From contig SEHC01000180.1 in NCBI GenBank assembly GCA_004173415.1, positions 1 to 7,690 of the forward strand: a stretch of 7,690 nucleotides of DNA, read 5' to 3'. The notes under the pieces are model-generated. The model had not been told where the DNA came from. It was given only the letters and a program-made list of their open reading frames with translations, and searched no databases. Shown one piece after another: positions 1 to 5,127 of this stretch. Positions within the stretch are counted from its first letter, which is position 1; each line of letters opens with the position of its first letter. Source of the DNA: Lysobacteraceae bacterium. GTDB lineage: Bacteria; Pseudomonadota; Gammaproteobacteria; Xanthomonadales; Xanthomonadaceae. The translations under genes were made by a program, and so were the position numbers.

Positions 1-852
1 CGGGATTTCTCGCCGCCCGCCGATGCCGTGGTCGCCGCCGATGTCGCCCGCGCCCTGGCCGAGGACCTGGGCAGCGGCGATGTCACCGCCGCGTTGCTGC
101 CGGACACGGCCGACATCGCCTACCTGCTGTGCAAGGAAGAGGCCGTGGTCGCCGGGCGCCCCTGGTTCGACGCCTGCCATCGCGCGCTGGACCCGGCGGT
201 GGCCATCGACTGGCGCGTTTCCGAAGGCGATCGCGTCCGCGCCGGCACCGTGCTGGCCACCCTTGCGGGGCGCAGCCGCGCCCTGGTCAGCGCCGAGCGC
301 GCCAGCCTCAATTTCCTGCAGACGCTCTGCGGAACCGCCACCATCACGGCCCGCCACGTCGAAGCCGTGCGTGGCACCGGCGCCCGCATCCTCGATACCC
401 GCAAGACCCTTCCCGGCCTGCGCCTGGCGCAGAAATACGCGGTGCGCTGCGGCGGCGGAGACAACCACCGCATCGGCCTGTACGACACGGTCATGTTGAA
501 GGAGAACCACATCCGCGCCGCCGGTTCGCTGGGCGCGGCCGTGCGCGCGGCGCGAAGCGCGCAGCCGGCATTGCCGCTGGTGGTGGAAGTGGAAAGCCTG
601 GCGCAGCTGGAAGAGGCGCTGGCGGCGGGCTGCGACCGGATCCTGATAGACGATTTCGACGCCGGCATGCGTCGCGAGGCGGTGCGCATCGCCGCCGGCA
701 GGATCCCGCTGGAGGTTTCCGGCGGGGTCAGCCTGGAGACGCTGCGCGGGATCGCCGAGGACGGCGTGGACTGCATTTCCATCGGCGGCCTGACCAAGCA
801 CGTGCATGCCATCGACCTGTCACTGAAACTCGGCCCCGCGCCGGCGGCCTGA
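1..852 (+). CDS. nadC: Nicotinate-nucleotide pyrophosphorylase (quinolinate phosphoribosyltransferase), 5' end cut by window
   Basis: This enzyme converts quinolinate and PRPP to nicotinate mononucleotide, CO2 and pyrophosphate, the step that feeds de novo NAD synthesis in the cytoplasm. The frame is already open at the first base. The GTG at 28 is probably not the start, because the nine codons before it (RDFSPPADA) read like the normal N-terminus. The 283 visible residues are close to the family's usual 280–295, so only a few are missing. Recognisable family blocks are AEDLGSGDVT near the N-terminus, LNFLQTLCGTAT, DTRKTLPGLR followed by KYAVRCGGGDNHR, the VMLKENHI lysine segment, the VEVES strand, LIDDF, and the C-terminal phosphate-binding EVSGGV and ISIGGLTKH. 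The Arg, Lys and His residues in these blocks bind the two substrates in characterised homologues. It ends in TGA, with a DUF3301 gene 5 bases downstream, probably co-transcribed. The identification is firm; the start lies outside the window. Confidence 0.95.
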   Translation, partial: RDFSPPADAVVAADVARALAEDLGSGDVTAALLPDTADIAYLLCKEEAVVAGRPWFDACHRALDPAVAIDWRVSEGDRVRAGTVLATLAGRSRALVSAERASLNFLQTLCGTATITARHVEAVRGTGARILDTRKTLPGLRLAQKYAVRCGGGDNHRIGLYDTVMLKENHIRAAGSLGAAVRAARSAQPALPLVVEVESLAQLEEALAAGCDRILIDDFDAGMRREAVRIAAGRIPLEVSGGVSLETLRGIAEDGVDCISIGGLTKHVHAIDLSLKLGPAPAA

Positions 853-857
853 CGACC

Positions 858-1187
858 GTGCCCTGGCTCATCGTGGTGATGATCGTGGGCGCGGCCGGCT
901 TCGCCTGGTGGAACGCGGCCCGGGCCGCGGCCGAAGCGGCCAAGCAACTGGGGCGCGAAGCCTGCAGCGCCGCCCAGGTCATGTGGCTGGACGAATCGGT
1001 GCACGCCGCCGGCGTGCGCCTGCGGCGCAACCAGGACGGGAGGCTTGGCTTCGAGCGCAGCTTCCGCTTCGAATATTCGCATGACGGGGTCGACCGCCAT
1101 GTCGGGCGCATGATCCTGCGCGATGGCAGGCTGGTGGCCTTCACCGGTCCGGTGCGGGCCACGGCCGCGCCGATCGACCTGCACTGA
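858..1187 (+). CDS. DUF3301 family small single-pass membrane protein
   Basis: This is a 109-residue protein of unknown function. It starts at a GTG 5 bases after the nadC stop codon. The N-terminal 20 residues (PWLIVVMIVGAAGFAWW) form one hydrophobic helix followed by an Ala-rich amphipathic stretch, which suggests a membrane anchor. The soluble part contains LGREACSAAQVMWLDESVH, then LRRNQDGRLGFERSFRFEYS and a final GRMILRDGRLVAF. This Cys, WLD, R-G-F-E-R and F-EYS pattern matches the DUF3301 family of proteobacteria as I remember it. An ATG at 879 lies inside the hydrophobic segment and would shorten the helix, so I prefer the GTG, although no strong Shine-Dalgarno sequence precedes either. 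Tight spacing suggests it is translated from the nadC transcript, but that says nothing firm about its job. The reading frame also continues upstream through nadC; that part is an overlapping open frame and not coding. Confidence 0.8.
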   Translation: MPWLIVVMIVGAAGFAWWNAARAAAEAAKQLGREACSAAQVMWLDESVHAAGVRLRRNQDGRLGFERSFRFEYSHDGVDRHVGRMILRDGRLVAFTGPVRATAAPIDLH

Positions 1188-1201
1188 GGAAATGCGTTCG
1201 C

Positions 1202-1217
1202 GCGCGCCGCGGCGCGC
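1202..1217. terminator. Perfect 16-bp GC palindrome between convergent genes, possible bidirectional terminator
   Basis: GCGCGCCGCGGCGCGC is its own reverse complement. It lies in the 60-base gap between the plus-strand DUF3301 gene and the minus-strand sspB gene, where a shared terminator would be expected. As RNA it could form a short GC stem with a tiny loop on either strand. No U-tract follows on either side, so it is not a standard intrinsic terminator. Chance occurrence in GC-rich DNA is possible. Confidence 0.25.
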
Positions 1218-1247
1218 TTCAGGACGCCCGTGCCAGGGTGCTTCGCG

Positions 1248-1688
1248 CTACTTCACCACGCGCAGATGCGGGCGCTTGCCCGCAGCGGGTGCGTCTTCGG
1301 GTCCTGGCGCACTGGGTGACGGCGGTTCGTCGTCGCCTTCCGGACCGGTCGCCCCAGCGATGTCGTCGGGCAAGGCCATGCCCTGCCCCGTTTCCCGCGC
1401 ATAGATCGCCAGCACCGCCGAAATCGGCACCATCACCGGGTAGCTCACGCCGCCGAAGCGGGCGCTGAAGCTGACCGAAGCATTGTCGATCTGCAGGCGC
1501 ACCACCGCCCGTTCGGCGATGTTCAACACGACCTTGCCTTCCTTGACCGCACTGGGCGGCACCTGCACGCCCGGCTGGGTCGCGTCGACCAGCAGGTGCG
1601 GGGTCATGTCGTTGTCGGCGATCCATTCGGACAAGGCCCGCAACAGGTACGGGCGATGGCTGGTCATGCGCGGCGTTTCATCGGTCAT
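1248..1688 (-). CDS. sspB: ClpXP protease specificity-enhancing factor SspB
   Basis: SspB is the cytoplasmic adaptor that binds ssrA-tagged polypeptides released from stalled ribosomes, and some other substrates, and delivers them to the ClpXP protease. The 146-residue protein has the typical two-part build. The folded substrate-binding domain covers about residues 10–110 (SHRPYLLRALSEWIADND, PHLLVDA, PGVQVPP, VVLNIAERAV, FSARFGGV, AVLAIYARE). A Pro/Ala/Glu-rich flexible linker follows. The extreme C-terminus, RPHLRVVK, matches the ClpX-tethering tail of E. coli SspB, which ends in LRVVK. I chose the ATG giving MTDETPRM because AGGG lies 8 bases upstream; the internal ATG seven codons later has no ribosome binding site. 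It follows sspA by 40 bases on the same strand, the usual sspAB arrangement. Confidence 0.95.
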   Translation of the reverse strand: MTDETPRMTSHRPYLLRALSEWIADNDMTPHLLVDATQPGVQVPPSAVKEGKVVLNIAERAVVRLQIDNASVSFSARFGGVSYPVMVPISAVLAIYARETGQGMALPDDIAGATGPEGDDEPPSPSAPGPEDAPAAGKRPHLRVVK

Positions 1689-1728
1689 GCGGAATACCCT
1701 GGCGCGCCGATACGGCAGCCGGAATCGG

Positions 1729-2364
1729 CTAGGCCGGGATCTCGCGCAGCCGCTTTTCCTGTTCGGTCAGGCTGCGCAGGAAACCGGGGTTGCGGAAGAT
1801 GCGGTTGCCGTAGTCCTCGATGGCCTTGCCATCCTTGGGCAACGGGATGTCCAGCGAAGGCAGGCGCCAGATGATCGGCGCCATGGCGCAATCGGCCAGG
1901 CTCATTTCAGGATTGAGGAAGAACTTGTAGGCCTTGAACAGGGGCACCGAGGCGGTGAGCAGTTCCTTCAGCCGCTTGCGACCGGCTTCGGCCTGGGCCT
2001 TGTTGCCAAGCTGGATGGCCTGCACCTGCGGCACCCAGTCGTGCTCCAGGCGGAGCATGGCCAGGCGCAGGCGCGCGCGCGAAAGCGGGTCCACCGGCAT
2101 CAACGGCGGATGCGGATAGCGCTCGTCCAGGTACTCGCTGACCACCGAGGCTGCGTACAGGACCAGGTCACGCTCCACCAGGGTTGGCACCGAGTGGTAG
2201 GGATTGAGGTCGATCAGGTCTTCAGGCGGATTCTGCGCATCCACCGGCACCAGGTCGTAGGTGACGCCCTTGGCGGCGAGCACCAGGCGCACGCGATGGC
2301 ACAGGACGTCGTCGGTGGAGGAAAACAGGGTCAGGGTATTTCGCATACGCGCACTCGCAGCCAT
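1729..2364 (-). CDS. sspA: Stringent starvation protein A (GST-fold RNA polymerase-associated regulator)
   Basis: SspA has a glutathione-S-transferase fold but works as a transcription factor. In E. coli it binds sigma70 RNA polymerase and is needed for acid and starvation responses. The 211-residue product has an N-terminal thioredoxin-like half (about 1–85: LFSSTDDVLCHRVRLVLAAKG, NPPEDLIDLNPYHSVPTL, LVLYAASVVSEYLDERYP) and an all-helical C-terminal half. The Pro-His-Pro surface motif falls at residues 84–86, the same numbers as the functional pocket of E. coli SspA. The start giving MAASARMRNT is chosen because GGAGAG sits 4 bases upstream; an in-frame extension of 15 Arg-rich codons has no family character. 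The alternative ATG at residue 7 has no clear ribosome binding site. It is followed 40 bases on by sspB and preceded by a 151-base gap after petC. No convincing promoter is visible there. Confidence 0.95.
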   Translation of the reverse strand: MAASARMRNTLTLFSSTDDVLCHRVRLVLAAKGVTYDLVPVDAQNPPEDLIDLNPYHSVPTLVERDLVLYAASVVSEYLDERYPHPPLMPVDPLSRARLRLAMLRLEHDWVPQVQAIQLGNKAQAEAGRKRLKELLTASVPLFKAYKFFLNPEMSLADCAMAPIIWRLPSLDIPLPKDGKAIEDYGNRIFRNPGFLRSLTEQEKRLREIPA

Positions 2365-2368
2365 CAGG

Positions 2369-2374
2369 CTCTCC
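2369..2374 (-). promoter_or_regulatory. sspA Shine-Dalgarno sequence
   Basis: GGAGAG on the minus strand ends 4 bases before the ATG of the MAASARM start. It decides this start over the longer frame and over the internal ATG six codons later. Confidence 0.7.
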
Positions 2375-2376
2375 GA

Positions 2377-2395
2377 CGACCGGTACCGCCGGTCG
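2377..2395 (-). other. Inverted repeat (hairpin) in the sspA leader next to the ribosome binding site
   Basis: On the minus strand CGACCGG and CCGGTCG form a perfect 7-bp stem with a 5-base loop. The stem ends 2 bases upstream of the sspA GGAGAG. The 3' arm, read on through its next two bases, is also complementary over 8 bp to GACGACCG at 2422–2429, so two pairings exclude each other. The inverted repeat is seen directly; a regulatory role (leader RNA or protein operator) is a guess. Confidence 0.35.
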
Positions 2396-2449
2396 CATCG
2401 ACGCCGCAAGCCCTCTGCCGACGGTCGTCACGGCCTCGAATGCGGGTCC

Positions 2450-2475
2450 GCCGGCCAGGCCGAACTCCGGCCGGC
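2450..2475. other. Inverted repeat GCCGGCC/GGCCGGC in the petC–sspA gap
   Basis: Two perfect 7-bp arms are separated by 12 bases, inside the gap between petC and sspA. No T-run follows on the minus strand. It may contribute to transcript folding or termination together with the neighbouring hairpin, but such arms are common in sequence this rich in G and C. Confidence 0.3.
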
Positions 2476-2479
2476 CCTT

Positions 2480-2500
2480 GGCCCACGCCTGGCGTGGGCC
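2480..2500 (-). terminator. Hairpin downstream of petC, possible terminator of the bc1 operon
   Basis: GGCCCACGCC and GGCGTGGGCC form perfect 10-bp arms around a single base; in RNA the stem would open to about 8 bp with a 5-base loop. It begins 15 bases after the petC stop codon, where a terminator would sit. The minus-strand transcript continues with AAGGGCC and has no U-tract. Termination may therefore be weak, Rho-assisted or absent, allowing read-through into sspAB. Confidence 0.45.
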
Positions 2501-2515
2501 GGCAGGAAGACCCGC

Positions 2516-3070
2516 TTAGTGCACGTCCTTCCAGTATTCCTGCTTGAGCAGGTAGGCCAGGAAGGTAAGCGCCACCAGGAACAGGATCACCCACACGCCC
2601 ATGCTCTGGCGCTTGAGGGCGGCAGGTTCGCCGGCATACTCGAGGAAGTTGGTGATGTCGCGCGCGGTCTGGTCGAACTGCGCCGGGGTCTGGGTGCCGG
2701 CCTGGACCAGCGTCAGTCCTTCGACATGGCGCTCGCCGATCGCATCGGGCTCGCCCAGCTCGGCGTGCTGCAGCCCTTGCATCTGCCACAGCGGATTGGG
2801 CATGGAGGCATTCGGGAACAGCTTGTTGTTCCAGCCCAGCGGACGGCTTTCGTCCAGGTAGAACGACTTCAGGTAGGTGTAGATCCAGTCGCTGCCGCGC
2901 ACCCGCGAGATCAGGCTCAGGTCCGGCGGCATCTTGCCGAACCACTTGGTCGCGGCATCGTGCGGCATGGATACCTGGATCTGCTCGCCGAACTTGGCGC
3001 CGGTGAAGTTGAGGTTCTTCATCACCTCTTCTTCGCCCAGCGTGAGGCGAATTTCCGCGAAATCCAGTTC
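2516..3070 (-). pseudogene. petC: Cytochrome c1 of the bc1 complex, 5'-truncated: no start, signal peptide or CxxCH haem site
   Basis: Cytochrome c1 normally accepts electrons from the Rieske protein through a covalently bound haem and passes them to a soluble cytochrome c. The conserved part is clear: VMKNLNFTGAKFGE, MPPDLSLISRVRGSDWIYTYLKSFY, the LFPNASMPNPLW segment with the presumed axial Met, DITNFLEYAGEPA, and the C-terminal anchor GVWVILFLVALTFLAYLLKQEYW ending in KDVH (anchor from the GVW through the Lys). Upstream of VMKN only 15 codons (ELDFAEIRLTLGEEE) remain before the in-frame TAA that ends petB. No ATG precedes them. The first possible starts are GTG at 3025 and the ATG at 3022, preceded by purine-rich AAGAGG too close to work well. 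The frame gives 169–184 residues against about 240–260 in the family, and the missing part holds the signal peptide and the CxxCH. I call it a broken gene, or a locus damaged by an assembly deletion; a working short version is unlikely. Confidence 0.85.
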
Positions 3071-4339
3071 TTAGTCATGCGTCGTCACCCGTTCCGGCAC
3101 CGGCTTGGTTTTCTCGAAACCAAAGTATGTATAGACCCACAGGAAGAGGAAGAAGCCGAAATACAGCACGGTCAGCACGCGGCCGATGATCGTTTCGACC
3201 GGATCGGTACCCGGACCGGCGCCGATCTTGCCCAGGTAAACGAAACTGAAGGCGAACACGGCAATGGCGATCTTGTACCCGAGGCCGCGGAACTTGATCG
3301 ACTTGACCTTGCCGCGATCCAGCCAGGGCACCACGAACAGGATCGCAATGGCCGCGAACATCACCAGCACGCCGATCAGCTTCTGCGGAACCACGCGCAA
3401 CATTGCGTAATACGGCGTGTAGTACCAGACCGGTTTGATGTGGGCCGGGGTCACCAGGCGGTTGGCCTCGGTGAAGTTGTCGTGCTCCAGGAACCAGCCG
3501 CCCAGCGCGGGGACGAAGAAGATGATGAAGGCCGCGATGATCAGCAGGAAACCAACGCCAACCAGGTCCTTGACCGTGTAGTACGGGTGGAAGGGAATTC
3601 CGTCCTTGGGCGCGGTCGGCGACCAGCGGTTGCCCTTCGGCCCGTGCTTGACGTCAACACCTTCCGGGTTGTTCGAGCCCACTTCATGCAACGCACCCAG
3701 GTGCAGCACCACCAGCAGCAACAGCACCAGCGGAAGCGCTATCACGTGCAGGGCGAAGAAGCGATTGAGGGTGGCGTCGCCGGGCAGGTAATCGCCCATG
3801 ATCCACTCGGTCAGGCCGTTGCCGATCACCGGGATCGCGCCGAACAGCGAGATGATCACCTTGGCGCCCCAGAACGACATCTGGCCCCACGGCAGCACGT
3901 AGCCCATGAAGGCTTCGGCCATCAGCACCAGGTAGATCAGCATGCCCAGGATCCAGACCAGCTCGCGCGGCTTCTGGTAGCTGCCGTAGATCAGGCCGCG
4001 GAACATGTGCAGGTACACCACGATGAAGAACAGCGAGGCGCCGGTGCTGTGCATGTAGCGGATCAGCCAGCCCCACTCCACATCGCGCATGATGTATTCG
4101 ACCGACGAGAACGCCTCGGCCGCCGACGGCTTGAAATGCATCGTCAGGAAGATGCCGGTGACGATCTGGTTGACCAGGACCAGCAGCGCCAGCGAGCCCA
4201 TGTAGTACCAGAAGTTGAAGTTCTTCGGCGCGTAGTACTCGGTCATGTGCTTGCGGTACACGGGCATCAGGCCCGGGGTCCGCGCGTTGAACCACTCCAC
4301 GACGTTGCCGACGGTGCGGTTGATGAGATTCTTCGCCAT
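3071..4339 (-). CDS. petB: Ubiquinol–cytochrome c reductase, cytochrome b subunit
   Basis: This is the membrane core of the bc1 complex. It carries haems bL and bH and the quinol-oxidising (Qo) and quinone-reducing (Qi) sites. The 422-residue protein is full length with eight expected membrane helices. Haem ligands fit H97 and H111 in helix B (RYMHSTGAS, VYLHMFRGL) and H198 and H213 in helix D (ALHVIALP, VVLHLGALHE). The helix D pair is 15 apart, where mitochondrial-type cytochrome b has 14. The conserved GYVLPWGQMSFWGA segment (residues 146–159) and the Qo motif, here PVWY at 303–306 instead of PEWY, are present. The C-terminus KPVPERVTTHD looks complete. The ATG follows the petA stop by 3 bases, indicating translational coupling; AGGGGG lies further upstream inside petA. 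Immediately after its TAA comes the truncated petC remnant in the same frame, without the usual spacer and start codon. Confidence 0.97.
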   Translation of the reverse strand: MAKNLINRTVGNVVEWFNARTPGLMPVYRKHMTEYYAPKNFNFWYYMGSLALLVLVNQIVTGIFLTMHFKPSAAEAFSSVEYIMRDVEWGWLIRYMHSTGASLFFIVVYLHMFRGLIYGSYQKPRELVWILGMLIYLVLMAEAFMGYVLPWGQMSFWGAKVIISLFGAIPVIGNGLTEWIMGDYLPGDATLNRFFALHVIALPLVLLLLVVLHLGALHEVGSNNPEGVDVKHGPKGNRWSPTAPKDGIPFHPYYTVKDLVGVGFLLIIAAFIIFFVPALGGWFLEHDNFTEANRLVTPAHIKPVWYYTPYYAMLRVVPQKLIGVLVMFAAIAILFVVPWLDRGKVKSIKFRGLGYKIAIAVFAFSFVYLGKIGAGPGTDPVETIIGRVLTVLYFGFFLFLWVYTYFGFEKTKPVPERVTTHD

Positions 4340-4342
4340 GGC

Positions 4343-4963
4343 TTACGCGGCCCCCTGCGGATCGAGACCAATCACGATGGTGTTGTCGTTCTCGTAGTAG
4401 TGCGGCGGCACCACCAGGTTGGTGGGTGCCGGCACGCCACTGAACACGCGGCCCGACATGTCGAAGCGCGACTTGTGGCAGGGGCAGAAATAGCCGCCCT
4501 TCCACTCGGGGTCGTACGGCTCGGGCTTGATCTCGGCCACCATCTCCGGGGAACAACCCAGGTGCGTGCACAGGCCGACCAGCACCGAGATCTCGGGCTT
4601 GACCGAGCGCAGCTCGGGGTTCTGCTTCAGCACATAGGCCGGCTGCTGGTCCGTGTTGGTGGACTGGGGATCGCTCAGGCGGCTGTCCAGCGTCGGCAGC
4701 GCATCGAGGATCGCCTTGGACCGCTTGACGATCCAGATCGGCTGGCCGCGCCATTCGAAGATCAGGCGCTGGCCTTCCTGCAAGCCGGTCAGGTCGGCGA
4801 TCACCGGTGCGCCGGCCAGTTTCGCCCGCGCGCTGGGATTCCACGACTTGATGAACGGAACTGCTACAAACCCGGCCCCTACCGCACCGACCACAGCCGT
4901 GGTCGCGGTCAGGAACCGGCGTCGGCCCGTGTTTACAGGCTCATTGACCCCATCATTGGCCAT
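4343..4963 (-). CDS. petA: Ubiquinol–cytochrome c reductase, Rieske iron–sulfur subunit
   Basis: The Rieske protein takes the first electron from ubiquinol at the Qo site of cytochrome b and moves to hand it to cytochrome c1. The 206-residue product opens with a twin-arginine signal-anchor: GRRRFLT at residues 13–19 followed by a hydrophobic helix to about residue 38. This fits Tat export of a folded Fe-S protein that keeps its N-terminal anchor. Cluster box I is CTHLGC (ligands C132 and H134, disulfide C137). Box II is CPCH (ligands C160 and H163, disulfide C162). Box II continues KSRFD where many homologues have GSxFD or GSKYD. The start giving MANDGVNEPVN is preferred over an in-frame upstream start 10 codons earlier because GGAG lies 6 bases before it and the Tat motif then sits at the normal distance. 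It is the first gene of the petABC operon. Confidence 0.97.
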   Translation of the reverse strand: MANDGVNEPVNTGRRRFLTATTAVVGAVGAGFVAVPFIKSWNPSARAKLAGAPVIADLTGLQEGQRLIFEWRGQPIWIVKRSKAILDALPTLDSRLSDPQSTNTDQQPAYVLKQNPELRSVKPEISVLVGLCTHLGCSPEMVAEIKPEPYDPEWKGGYFCPCHKSRFDMSGRVFSGVPAPTNLVVPPHYYENDNTIVIGLDPQGAA

Positions 4964-4967
4964 CCGG

Positions 4968-4973
4968 CACTCC
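4968..4973 (-). promoter_or_regulatory. petA Shine-Dalgarno region
   Basis: The minus strand reads GCGGAGTGCCGG directly before the chosen ATG, with GGAG 6 bases upstream. This supports the shorter start over the one 10 codons upstream. Confidence 0.55.
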
Positions 4974-5047
4974 GCAAGACATTCAGGTAGCAAAAGGCTG
5001 CCAAAGCCGACGCCCTGTACCGGGCGGCGGCCGCATAAAGACGGGAA

Positions 5048-5077
5048 ATTGTAACGGAAGCCTTAACCAGCCGACAA
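5048..5077 (-). promoter_or_regulatory. Probable sigma70-type promoter of petABC
   Basis: On the minus strand a -35-like TTGTCG is followed after 18 bases by TACAAT, one base away from TATAAT. Transcription would begin near 5041, giving a leader of about 78 bases before the petA start. The site lies in the AT-richest part of the gap between the lytic transglycosylase gene and petA. The call rests on consensus match and position only. Confidence 0.5.
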
Positions 5078-5106
5078 CGTCGACCCACAAATCAATGACT
5101 TGGAGG

Positions 5107-5125
5107 CGCCGCAGGAGCTGCGGGC
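5107..5125 (-). terminator. Short hairpin after the lytic transglycosylase gene, weak terminator candidate
   Basis: CCGCAG and CTGCGG form a perfect 6-bp stem around 3 bases. It can extend outward through GC pairs with one bulge and lies just past the TGA-side end of the upstream minus-strand gene. No U-tract follows, so termination is uncertain. Confidence 0.3.
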
Positions 5126-5127
5126 GT

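Noticed and set aside
120..1184. A 354-codon minus-strand open frame and a 352-codon plus-strand frame across nadC
   Set aside because: Both overlap nadC, whose enzyme motifs are unmistakable. Only the last 109 codons of the plus-strand frame, after the nadC stop, look real, and they are annotated as DUF3301.
2365..2409. N-terminal extension of SspA by 15 residues
   Set aside because: The extension is Arg-rich, overlaps the leader hairpin and has no ribosome binding site. The downstream ATG has GGAGAG at good spacing and gives the family's normal length.
2450..2500. REP-type or insertion-sequence remnant in the petC–sspA gap
   Set aside because: The inverted repeats are local hairpins. No second copy, target duplication or GTAG-type REP head is visible in the window.
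2516..3025. A naturally short cytochrome c1 starting at the GTG at 3025
   Set aside because: It would lack export signal and haem attachment, both essential to c1, and the purine-rich bases before the GTG are too close to serve as a normal ribosome binding site.
2261..4990. A 909-codon plus-strand open frame opposite sspA and petABC
   Set aside because: It is antisense to four clearly identified genes, has a His/Gln/Arg/Asp-rich composition with no recognisable domain, and mirrors the codon bias of the real genes. Long antisense open frames are expected in high-GC DNA.
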